From contig PTFA01000230.1 in the NCBI GenBank assembly GCA_003342895.1, positions 434,001 to 498,000 on the forward strand: a stretch of DNA of 64,000 bases, given 5' to 3'. Each line of letters opens with the position of its first letter. Position 1 is the stretch's first letter. The position numbers were made by a program, and so were the translations under genes. The notes under the pieces were generated by a model that saw only the letters and a program-made list of their open reading frames with translations, made no database searches and was not told the origin of the DNA. This DNA is from Casuarius casuarius. Its lineage: Eukaryota; Chordata; Aves; Casuariiformes; Casuariidae. Positions 54,601 through 64,000 of this stretch are shown here, piece by piece.

Positions 54601-57592
54601 GGTGAATCCTTACCTCTCCTAGTAGGATGCATGTGGACCTATGGTCGTTAAGTTCAGATGGCCTCCTTAGTTACAGTAATAGCAAAGTTACTTCTTTGCT
54701 TTTGTTTTCCTCCATAGGATGTTAAAGGTAAGGACAGCACAATAAGATTTTATTTTTGCCTCTTGGTGTCAGTATTACAAAATTCCTTCTCTATTTTTAA
54801 AATAACAGACACCAGATTTCTTCCAAAACTGTTTCTGGGCTTTATACTTTTTCTGTTACTGCAACAAATCTGAATTTTCAGATTTCAAAATGTGATGTCA
54901 AATTTTGGAAAACTTGTCTTTTGAGGACGTGTCCTAAAGCTCAGTCTTGGGTTTACTGGTGGTTTCTTCATTCTGTGCAGCTAGGCCTGCTCGTTTGGGT
55001 TCCTACTGAGAAGTGTTTGCTGCTAGTAGTGGTTTGCATTTGTTGCTGATTGCATGTTTGCCCTGAGCCCACTGCAGCAGTGTTTGTCATGTAACGGGCT
55101 GATGGATTAGTCCCAGTACCGAAGGATGGCCAGGCCCGAAAGCTCAAGGCTGCTGCTAATTGGAATTGCTGCTACCTGTTTTGGAAAGGTGAAAGAATAT
55201 GGGATACCAGCAGCTTTTTCAAAGTAGGAGGTAATAGGGATGGACAAAACAATTATCTTGTTACGGATTTTCCATTGCGAACACTAAGCAGTGGTTTTAA
55301 TTTTCTTGTGGACTGTTGTTCACATGATTTACATTTCCGTGTTTATAGAGCTGTTTGACACATTCTTCTGGTCCGTGTGGTTTCACTAGTGAGGCAGAAA
55401 ATTATAGCTAGGTTTCTCTCAAATTTAGAGTTTGTAAATGGTTTATTATATATTATTATATTGCAGATATTCATAACTGAGGGAAAAGAAATCATGTATT
55501 GTGGTATATAAATCTACATTCAGAAAAGGGGGGTTCTTTAAAATTTAAAAGGCTCGATACTGATACCTTTTCTTCTTCATAAAAATAGTATTTTGGACGC
55601 ATTTGAAAACTAGTAGTTACTTTGAATATCTCCATGTTTGACAGCACAGCTTGAGAGTTTGGGCGGGGGGGCTTTTCTTTTTTTCCCAAGCTATCAAGCA
55701 CCTGGCTGTCTTTCCCAGCATCTTCACTTAACGTACTGAGTTTGGTGGTATCATCCAGTTGTTGCAAACTGAGATGTTGTTTATCATGTGATATCTGCAA
55801 GCTGTTTCATATTGTAGAATGTCATATGATTTAGACTGAAGGTTTAATATTTTTCAGCAAAAATATTCCAGCAGCATTGCACTGACATACCTTACTGTTG
55901 TTGGCTTAAGTTAAGCCTAAACTCTTAGTTGGTTGCCTCTCCTAATGCTTTGGAGCAAATTTTATTTACACAAATTTATTCTGTTTGTATTAGCTTTAGA
56001 ATGGTGAGGTTTTTTCTTTTTTAGAAAGAGTGCCTATGCTCAGGTTTACAGTAGAATACTTACAAATATTGATGATGTGAATAACATTGTTTTGGATAAA
56101 GATAACTGAAGAGGGAGGAAGGAAGAAAAAAGTTGTTGCTGTTGTATATAACTGCAGTTGCAGTTCTTAATATAACTTAATAATTCATCAGTGGAACAGT
56201 GTGAGAGGTCAAATGGGGCTCTGACTAGGAAATAACATGGTGATTCACTTTTCCAAAGCAACTCCACTTTTTTATTACTTTTAAACAAATCTAGTTGAAA
56301 AAGGACAGAGTAATGTAATTAGAACATTTTTGCTGTTGTTGCTAATGATAACTTTCCTCCCGTTCAGTATTTTTGTTGTATTTTAGTTAACTCGTTACAA
56401 AAACTTTCAGTTAGGTAAGGAATGATTTAAAACAAAGTTTTTTGTTTTTTTTAAACATTTATTGCCTTTTGACATTTTCTTTTGACTGTATGAACAAAAG
56501 GACACTTGTTTTCCTATCCTTACTTGGCCAGCATACACATCAGAATAACAAAATAACTGCTGCATTTGAAAGGTGGCAGCTTTAATAAATCAGTTAAATA
56601 CTTCAGAGTTCATAATTCTTCCTTTTTTCTGTATGGAGAGGTTTTTTTATGAACACTTTAATGCTTTACCTCAAATATTGCCATGAATACTTGAGACAAA
56701 GTGCAGTACTGTTCTGTTTATAGTAGCTACAAAAAATACCTATTTCCTCCATAAATCATTGGAAATGATTAGAAGTATGTATTTTTCAGCAAAAATAACA
56801 TTGCAGTGTATTACTCTCGCAGATTTTTTTGAAAGAGAGCTTCTTTGGCAGGCTACAAATATATGAATGCTTATTAATATTGATTGTTATTAAAGTCATT
56901 TAGACAGTGCTTTAGAATAGTAGAATATGTTTCCTGCTGCAAAGGATCTGCCATCATACTGCAGGTTAGTAAGTTACTGAAATAACATTAATAGCTGTGC
57001 AAAACTTTAAAACTTGATGAAGCAATTATTTATTGTGAAAGGCTACTAGTGGCACCAGTTCTATAAATTTTAATGGAAGTATGTATTATTCCTTCAAAGC
57101 AGGCTAAAGGATCATGATGGTAGTGTGCTGTTGGTGTTATTACAGAAAGATCCCTTTATTTAAGAAATATAAAACGTCTTATAGCTAAACATGTATGCCC
57201 TTTTCTCTCTACCCTCCTTTCCCCAAATAGATTAATTAAACCTATCAAAATGTAACTTTCCAGGGCACAGTTACAGTTTGTAGTTCAAAAGGAATTTAGG
57301 ACTGTTAAAAATGACTTTGCTAATTGACACCGTCTATATTTTGAACTGCCATGAACTCACCTTTGTAGTTGTATTCCTGAGGGCAGAGCACTAGCCTTAC
57401 TCAATTTTGAATTTTATAAGTATAACCAACTTTGATCTTTCATTTTATGTGTGGAAATTGTGGCAGTTTTCCAAATGAATAGTGAAATCTGACAGCTTGA
57501 CGTCCATGAAACCTGGCCACTGCGGAGAAGTACAGAGCAGAACTGTACATGTATTGTGAATGGACAAATATTTCGTCATCCATGTCCACCTT

Positions 57593-57641
57593 AAAAAAAA
57601 AAAAAAAAAAAAAAAAAAACAACAACAACAAAAAAGCTAAC
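57593..57641 (+). repeat. Poly(A) of 27 nt followed by (CAA)n
   Basis: A27 is followed by CAACAACAACA and A6. It looks like the A-rich tail of a retrotransposed sequence on the + strand, but no source element was recognised upstream and no convincing target-site duplication was found. On the minus strand it produces an artificial poly-Phe stretch. Confidence 0.93.
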
Positions 57642-57789
57642 ACCTCCCTCAGCAGTTCATCTGGCAGTGTGTGACTGTGTTGCATTTTACATTCTCGGGC
57701 TTTACTGGCAATCTGCTTGCAAATGGGCACAGAAAGTATGTATAGGTGTATATATAAAGTAGTCAGACTCGCTTGCCAGCTATTTATGC

Positions 57790-58460
57790 AGTAAAGTGAT
57801 GCCCTTTGAATGGCCGTGTCTGTCACAGGGTTTGGAGTCGGGTTTGGGTTGTGCTGGGGGGCTCCGATGGCGAGGGCGCTCCCATGCAGCCATCCCATAG
57901 GAAGCGTAACACTGGCCACTGTGGCATTCGCAGCAGGATAACTTTTCCTGCGGCCTTAAGTTAGGCTCCATCTTTTAGCAGGCGAGAGGGAAACGTAGGG
58001 TGGTAGCAGTGACGAGAATCTGGCAGATCATCAGCGGTGCTAGGGATGTGGTGAAGGTTCAGCTATGAAAAGGAGATGAATGATGGTCCAGCTCCATTTA
58101 AAGTCAGCAGGACTTTCGTTGCAGTCCAGTGCAAGTTGAATCCCTGCCCCCTGTAAAGTTTAGAGGTAAAGTCTTATCTGAATTCTAAGAGCTTTTTGTG
58201 GAGGTGGAGGATTAAAGCAGTGATGGCAATAAGCACACGTCGACTGTCGACGGGATCACAAGACGTGTGGGCGCAGAAGGAGGGAGTGGGAGAGAGGCTG
58301 CGAGAAAGAGCAGTGGTGAGAGGGCTGCTTACTCCTTCGCTCAAGATCAACAGAAACAACTAGAGAGCGGGGCTGCTGGCAGTCGATTTCTCTCGGGATT
58401 TTACAGCAGGATTTCTCACAATCCTCTGTAAGGATCTGGGAGTTCCTAAAACTGGATGTT
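57790..58460. promoter_or_regulatory. CpG-enriched segment 4.5-5.1 kb upstream of GMDS exon 2; candidate regulatory element
   Basis: CpG dinucleotides are clearly more frequent here than elsewhere in the window, with clusters such as TCCGATGGCGAGGGCGCTC near 57862-57880, CACGTCGACTGTCGACG near 58236-58252 and GTGGGCGCAG near 58267. The GC content is also raised. In a CpG-depleted genome this points to a partly unmethylated or recently GC-rich element, such as an enhancer, an alternative promoter/first exon, or an inserted sequence. No TATA box, transcript structure or coding frame supports any one of these. Open frames across it on the minus strand are not recognised proteins. Confidence 0.35.
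58238..58252. repeat. CpG-containing palindrome CGTCGAC-T-GTCGACG
   Basis: A perfect 7-bp inverted repeat around a single T, with four CpGs and two GTCGAC hexamers. It lies inside the CpG-enriched segment and could be a dimeric binding site, but no known factor is assigned. Confidence 0.8.
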
Positions 58461-60729
58461 TGTGAGGAATGTCACTTTCTACGCAACTGAATGGATGGTG
58501 TGGGGATGGTTTTTTTTTTTCTAAAACTTTATACTTTTTTTTCTGCAATGGGAGCCCTTTCCTCTCTTTCTGTGTTACAATTACAAGATATTTGCATCGT
58601 TCATATTAGGTTTTTAATTCCTTTTCCCCTTCTGAGAAAACTCTGTGTACTTTCCTCTATAATTCTAGGAAAAATAACAGTAATAATAAAACCCTGTTCC
58701 TCCTCTTCTTGGCCTCTCCTCTCCATCTATTTGTTCGTCCTGCTAGTACTTTCTTCAACTCCTACTTTTTAGTAGAGAGGAACTTTGGAGAAGTGGGAGT
58801 TCCTTCTCTAGAAGATGAATGTTCAGATAGGACACACAATCTGGTTCTTGGATCAAAGATGTCTATGGAAGGATGTTGTTGTTAACTGGTCCTATTAAAG
58901 GAAGAGGAGGAGGATGTCCTGCATTTGGGAGCTGCTCTTATGGCCTTCTCTGAATTTACTTGTATCAGTATAAATCTAAAACAAGCCCATTGATATAAAT
59001 GGAGTTTCCCTTGAATGAAACAGTGCAAACTAAAGGAGACTTGGATTGGCAAACATGCTATTATTTAATTCTGCTTGTTTTCATTTTTCTTTTCTGTATA
59101 AATTACCATATTCTTTGCTCATAGATCATGTCAAACTTTGTGAACTTTTTTTTCCTAGATGTTTGTGGCATGGGGCCGTCTAACTCTTGTTTGTCTCACT
59201 TCTTTCACTCTGGAAAAGGTTTTCTTTGATAGTGTGTCAAGGCTTATTGAAGTTCCTGACATTAACTACTATATTAAATATAAAATATTGCATCTTAAAG
59301 TTGTCTCACTAGTTTATATGACTTTTCTTTTGTCTGGGAATTTTACAGACATGTAAGGAAACTACAGTTGGAAACCTGCTGCTATGTACTGGAAGCTAGC
59401 TGAAGTATCATTCTTTGCATATGCTTTCAAACTACTATTTTGCTGAAGACAGTGAAGTGATTCTTCAAGTCTGACATGCCACAATGTGCTGATGAGGAAC
59501 TATTTTAACTGAAGTGGTTTATTTGATTAGTTTTGTTAAACTTTTTTGATCGTGCAGGATGGTCTGGTATATCTGTGCAGAGCAAGGTCTCATTATGATC
59601 CTATTTACAGACTAGCCTATTTTCTTTTATTGAAGCAAACGCTTTAGCCGTAGACAAAGGGCTATACTTCCCTATCTTCATTTCATAACAGCCCACAAAA
59701 TCTCAGAAGAATTATAGTAGGGCACTTTAGCAAAAGTAAGCCCTCAAACATGACAATGCTTCTAAAGTAAGTAGAGTAGCATATTGCTCAGGGGACGGAA
59801 CAAAGTAATCAAACACTCTATAATCTTTTTTATTTTTATATATCATACTATACTAAAAATGCATATTATATATATGTGTGTAAAAGCTAAAAGGTACATA
59901 TCTGTGTTTGTGTGTGTGTGTATCGTCTAGATTTAAGGTTTTCTTTGGAGGGTACCTATAGCTGTGTCTCTGATCAGAGTGGGCTCTGGGCATACTAACA
60001 CCTTGCTGGTCAAATGTGCTACAGCCACCTAAGTTGGTGCTGAGCTGGGTAGATGTATTTATGCCACCTGGTGTGGCTTAGGTCCTGTTGCAGAAAGCTC
60101 CCCAAAGTGATATGGTTTCTCTGTTAAAGCTCTGTGTAAAGAACCCCGAGTGGATAGGCGTCAAGAGACACTGCAATCACAGTGCAGAGATAGGATGGCA
60201 CAGTTTCCTAGAAACTCTTTTTATGCTGTGTTGAGAAGGATTGGATTTGGATCAGTAATCTCCAGTGAAACACTCAAGGAAATAAGATCAAGATTACTTT
60301 AAGTATTACTTGTAAGAGGGAAGACATTGTCTCTCCCACTCGTCCCTCCAAAAGTTTACTGGATGGTTCAGTCAGATTCATGCACTTTGTGCTGATCCAC
60401 TCCTGCTCAGATGCATGCTAGGGATGGATATGATTGGGAGCATGTGACTGAAAACAAAAACTGCTAATCCGAAGAAAAATTGAGCTTTAATGTTAAACAC
60501 TTATGTCCTTTAAGGTTCCTTTCCTGTTTTTCAGTTAATGATTCATGAACCTTGAAAGTTCTGTTTGTAATAAAAACCAGAATTGATAGCTTTGATAACA
60601 GAATTTATATGCATAATACAGTCTCCTATGCATAAGGTATAAATCTTTTAAGAGAGCTTACTTAATATTCTTTATTCATCATTCTCATTAAGAAAAGATT
60701 GAAACTGTGCGACATAACAAGTCACAAAC

Positions 60730-60780
60730 TTTTATGGCATTTTAATCACTGTTCCGATTGTTATGCTCATTGACAGCTGC
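60730..60780 (+). promoter_or_regulatory. Cluster of homeobox/SOX/TALE-like motifs
   Basis: TTTTATGGC (Hox/Cdx-like), ATTGTTATG at 60757-60765 (SOX-like) and TGACAGCTG at 60771-60779 (MEIS/TGIF-like overlapping an E-box) lie within 50 bp, about 2.2 kb before exon 2. Such short motifs are common by chance. Confidence 0.15.
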
Positions 60781-61247
60781 TGTACTGAAAAGGAAGGGCA
60801 ATATGAAACGTTAGGGCTCTCTGTGATACTGTATCGTAGTGCAGGACCACATCAATCTGCATTGTGTGAGATTACCAGACAGTAAATCAGCTGTGCTGTG
60901 CTAGAGCCAGAAACCAGTAGCATTTGCACTTGCTGCCTGTTTCCCACTCATTGTAAAGCCATGCTCTATCACTTGATAGACCTGGAAAGGAAGTGCTGAG
61001 GAAGTGAATGCCACTGCTGGTTCAAAATGTTCCAGTGTGGTTGGAAAGTTTGAGAAATGGCCTGGGTGAGAAGAACAAGACCTTATTGACAGGGTTCAAT
61101 CCCAGTCAAGTCTGTTTCACATCAACTTTCTAAATAATCACAGCCTCTCTTTTTTTCATCTCCTTTGCACTCTCTGCGTCTCCTACTTTCACCTCTGTTT
61201 TTGTTTTTTATGGACTGTGCAACCAAGGCAAAATATGGAGTTTTCTT

Positions 61248-61262
61248 CCCCCCCCCCCCCCC
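61248..61262 (+). repeat. Poly(C) run at edge of assembly gap
   Basis: Fifteen Cs end abruptly at a run of Ns, so the true tract may be longer. Confidence 0.93.
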
Positions 61263-61282
61263 NNNNNNNNNNNNNNNNNNNN
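61263..61282. other. Assembly gap (20 N)
   Basis: Twenty consecutive N bases. The gap abuts a C homopolymer, a usual cause of sequencing drop-out. The real gap length is unknown, and the open frames across it are meaningless. Confidence 0.99.
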
Positions 61283-62867
61283 TCTACCCCTGCAATGTTT
61301 CTCCAGAGTTTCTATTGCATATTGGTTTTGTGCATATTTTTTCCTTCTATGGGGTCTTGTTCTTTTCATGTGATGTATGGAAGCGCATACTATTCCAATG
61401 ATTCCTTCAGTGGCATGGCACACGTGGCTTGTCATATTCCAAATTAACAAGTATTGTAATCTGACTGCTGTCTGGTTATGGGCACTGAAAAGCTATGTGA
61501 GCACCTGCATGTCATACATGTAGTGGAAGAAATATGCGTATGCTGAGCCTTTTTGTGTTGCACGCTCTCCTAGTCTGTATAAGACATTATGAAACATATT
61601 TCTGCTGTAAAGTCATTCAAACTGCTGGAGTTTTATATGTATGGTGTAAATGTACAACAAAATGTACTACACCCTGTCATTCTTCATAGATTTATGCATA
61701 TCTTTAACATCAATATCATAAGCACTCTCCACTGGCAGTCCTGCTGTTTTAGAGCCTCCTAGTGTATCTCAAATTTCTTACTTCACTATTTTATTCTCCT
61801 TGGGCTGTCTGTGAGACAGGAAAAGTGCATTTAACTTGAGGTGAAATAGTTTTTTTCTCTGGAAGCGGAGAAAAAGAGTCTTTAAAAAGAGGACCAAAGA
61901 GATGTATGTCCAGTTTTACACTTAAAGGTCTTTGGCCCTGATCATGTCAAGACATATCCATGTAATATACTTTAAGCATGTGAGTGAAGGTGGCGTTCTG
62001 TGTTTTTTATGGTCTTCCTAGGGCAGGTCGATTGACTCTGGAATACTCTCACCTGTTAAAGGGTACTGTTGGTTCAAAAAGTCAGTGGAAAGAAAGAGAC
62101 TATCTGGGCATAGATAATCTCTTAATTTTCACAGTATTGGTTTGTGTGCATTCCAAAGGGGTAAATTTTGCTGAATTTGTGATGGTGCGTAGAAGTTTAT
62201 AAGGATAACATGACTTATTTTTATTTGGTAATCCTGGCAATAGCGATGAACACAGGAAAATCATTTTATTTCAGAAAACGTGCTAGCATGGATTTTGAAG
62301 TATTTGCTTTCTGAGAGTTTAATAATTTGAGTTTGATAATGTCTTAAAAGAAAAAAACAAGCCCTTAACTCTCAACGGCTTGCAAACTGTGAAGGTGACT
62401 TTTTTAATAACCTGTATTTTGTTGTATAAAAATAGGACATGCTAGGGACACTTTTGAGAAACTTAATTGATCAAGCAAGCAGGATTATTGCTGTCTTTAG
62501 AATGCTTATGGAAGGAATGTATGTGAGAGAGAAGTGAGCTTGACACACTACCATACAAGCCTATTTGTATGCTGTCAGAGTATGTTAAGCTCATGACATT
62601 TCTTTTTCCTTCTCTATCTCCAAAATACTTCAAATTCAATAATTGTGGTTAGGCTATTTTGGAAAGATGTCTCTAGACATTTTAAAATGGAAGCTGGGAA
62701 GGGATTCAAGGGCAGGAGTTCTCAACCAGCATTTGAAAGCAAGTTATCTTAAATACACTGCTGCTTAATCTAAAATTAACCAAAAAGTGTCTATAATATT
62801 TCAGGTCAGGTCTCTAGTTAAATCTGGAGAAATCAGAGTATGTGCTTGTTATCCAGTCAACTTGGAT

Positions 62868-62935
62868 TGCCTTCTTTTTTCCCCCCCTCTCTCTCACTGT
62901 GCTTCTGACATTTTCCTGTATCTTACTCTTCCCAG
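62868..62935 (+). promoter_or_regulatory. GMDS: 3' splice site of GMDS intron 1 (branch point, pyrimidine tract, acceptor)
   Basis: A long pyrimidine-rich stretch with a run of Ts then Cs and CT repeats leads to TTCTGAC, whose A at 62908 is 27 nt before the exon and fits a branch point. It is followed by TTTTCCTGTATCTTACTCTT and CCCAG, with AG at 62934-62935. This is a strong acceptor, as expected for a 45-nt exon that must be recognised after a very long intron. The branch point is inferred from motif and distance. Confidence 0.85.
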
Positions 62936-62980
62936 GATGGATCGTACTTGGCTGAGTTCCTGCTGGAAAAAGGCTATGAG
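62936..62980 (+). CDS. GMDS: GMDS internal coding exon (probably exon 2), GDP-mannose 4,6-dehydratase, partial gene
   Basis: This 45-nt exon reads in one frame as DGSYLAEFLLEKGYE. I recognise the peptide as the segment that follows GITGQ in animal GMDS, roughly residues 35-49 of the human protein (numbering from memory). The enzyme is a cytosolic, NADP(H)-dependent extended short-chain dehydrogenase. It converts GDP-D-mannose to GDP-4-keto-6-deoxy-D-mannose, the first committed step of de novo GDP-L-fucose synthesis. The family's dinucleotide-binding loop is GxxGxxG (GITGQDG). Exon 2 supplies the last Gly, and the rest of the peptide starts the first Rossmann helix. The exon begins after a CAG acceptor and ends at GAG|GTGAGT. 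Both ends are phase 0, so skipping would keep frame but remove the third glycine. No other GMDS exon was seen in the window. The frame, the splice sites and the conserved peptide agree, so the identification is firm; the exon number is inferred. Confidence 0.93.
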
Positions 62981-62986
62981 GTGAGT
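62981..62986 (+). promoter_or_regulatory. GMDS: 5' splice site of GMDS intron 2
   Basis: The exon ends in GAG and is followed directly by GTGAGT, a near-consensus U1 snRNA pairing site. This fixes the exon end at 62980 and leaves the last codon (Glu) intact. Confidence 0.9.
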
Positions 62987-64000
62987 GACTCGGTGACTGA
63001 CTGCAGGCTGATGGAATCATTTGGATGCTGCAACTCTAGCTTCCTTTGCTTCTGTCCTTCTCTGTGTATGTTTTCCACTCAACCTAGATAACAAATCAAA
63101 ACTCCAGAGAAGAATGTGCAACACAGCCTGTAATCATGCCAGCTTATTGTACTATTTATCATCTAATGTCCACTGGTGAATTCCCTCTGCTCCTCAGGGT
63201 ATAGCTGCTTTGCATGTTTCCCGCCAACTTAGATAAGCAACAACCTGTGTAAGCCAAAACTGTAAAGAATTAGAGAATAATTTATGATGCAATGTACCAC
63301 ATGAAGGGGAAAAAAGGAGAGAAAAAAAAAAAGAATGAGAGATTCTTGCTCACAATGAAGGCCCTTTTGTGTCGGCAGTTGTACTTCAGCAATAAAAATC
63401 TTGCTAATCCATGTCAGGCTCGTGCTGAAAATTTAAACAGAGTTTGTTTTCTAAGAAGCATTCTGGTTTCTTTGTAGAAATTTAGACTTCTGGGAACGTT
63501 GCTTCCCACTCTTTCTCTTGGATTAATTATATTCTTCCTTTGCATATGAGCCTTGTTTCCCTTTTCCTTAAAATAAAGGGAGTCAGACTCCTTACTTCCT
63601 GCTGCATAACTCTACTAAGCAAAATTGTCCTTTTTTGAGGGGGGGAGGTGGGGGCTTGCCAATTCAACGATAATATTACTATGGTACGATTTGATGGTTT
63701 CAAATCATTTTAGGTATGTATCTGAGAATGTTTGCCTGCTCAGTCATGAGCAGTGCTTCCAATAGGTGTGATCATGGAAAGGAGGAGGAAAGGGATGATC
63801 AGATAATTCTCTCACAATGTAGTATTTTGTGGTTTTTTGGTAAAAGACAGTACTCTAATTCTAGTGTGGACTTTTACTACCTCTGTTGTAACTGCTGCAT
63901 AGCTAAATAAGAAACCTCTTTTTTTAGACAATCTGCATTTTTCATCCTTTTGCTTGTGATTAATCTTGCCTTGCTTATTGCATTCATTCTACTGCTTTGC
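62987..64000 (+). other. GMDS: Start of GMDS intron 2
   Basis: The sequence after the GTGAGT donor is AT-rich and non-coding. It has an A-rich tract near 63307-63334, a C/G-rich patch at 63639-63655 and no further exon. Short open frames here match no GMDS segment that I recognise. Confidence 0.8.

Larger units (their letters stand above)
38321..57592. other. Intronic sequence without recognised genes
   Basis: AT-rich unique sequence with the microsatellites listed separately. An A8/T9 palindromic tract lies near 45548-45565 and a CCTG/CCTG short repeat near 49731-49745. An open frame at 53558-53866 (102 codons, with a Cys pair CPSC) was examined and matches nothing I know. No RNA gene or recognisable transposon was seen. 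Confidence 0.7.
1..62935 (+). other. GMDS: GMDS intron 1 (3' portion, at least 62.9 kb)
   Basis: This span lies upstream of the exon that follows the GITGQ codons, and nothing resembling exon 1 (codons for RNVALITGITGQ followed by a donor, normally in a CpG island) was seen in it. It is therefore read as intron 1, which is known to be very long in vertebrate GMDS. It is AT-rich with short tracts and a single recognisable LINE fragment. If an unrecognised first exon or another gene lies inside, this label would change; I saw no evidence of either. Confidence 0.75.

Noticed and set aside
57300..57641. Retrotransposed gene copy ending in the A27 tract
   Set aside because: No parent sequence recognised upstream, no AATAAA at the expected distance, and no convincing target-site duplication.
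57440..57919. Longest open frame (159 codons, minus strand)
   Set aside because: It crosses the A27 tract, which gives a poly-Phe run without stops, and shows no recognisable domain. Length is explained by the tract and local GC richness.
61165..61450. Open frames across the N gap
   Set aside because: They include untranslatable N codons and a C homopolymer; not interpretable.
62787..62984. 65-codon open frame overlapping the GMDS exon
   Set aside because: It reads a different frame from the GMDS peptide and runs through the pyrimidine tract; a shadow of the real exon.

Overview
The window looks like vertebrate nuclear DNA, most likely from a bird. It is AT-rich and CpG-poor, has no dense coding anywhere, and carries short mono- and dinucleotide tracts. 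The only interspersed repeat I can recognise is one CR1-type LINE fragment. CR1 also occurs in turtles and crocodilians, but such low repeat density fits a bird best. The species cannot be told from this window.

One protein-coding exon can be supported. It is a 45-nt exon at 62936-62980 on the + strand, encoding DGSYLAEFLLEKGYE. It has a strong acceptor (branch point, long pyrimidine tract, CAG) and a GAG|GTGAGT donor. I recognise this peptide as the segment just after GITGQ near the N-terminus of GDP-mannose 4,6-dehydratase (GMDS). That enzyme makes the first committed step of de novo GDP-L-fucose synthesis. By position in the protein this should be exon 2.

Layout: 1-62935 is read as the 3' part of GMDS intron 1, since no exon 1 was seen. 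62936-62980 is exon 2, and 62981-64000 is the start of intron 2. Within intron 1 a 5'-truncated CR1 copy lies antisense at 36356-38320. Its ORF2 remnant runs from the region before the reverse transcriptase core to the normal stop, with frameshifts and an Asn in place of the second catalytic Asp.

The rest of the intron is ordinary AT-rich sequence with microsatellites: a 33-nt C tract, (TG)n, (TA)n and poly(A). It also holds a perfect 26-bp tandem duplication, a 20-N assembly gap beside a C run, a purine-rich segment at about 12.3-12.8 kb, and a locally CpG-enriched segment at about 57.8-58.45 kb. That last segment is the best candidate here for an unannotated regulatory element or alternative first exon. 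A possible decayed coding relic lies near 6.4-6.7 kb.

I found no sign of a new multi-gene system. The many 60-160-codon open frames are what chance gives in 64 kb of this composition. No RNA gene, CRISPR array, IS element or replication origin was recognised.
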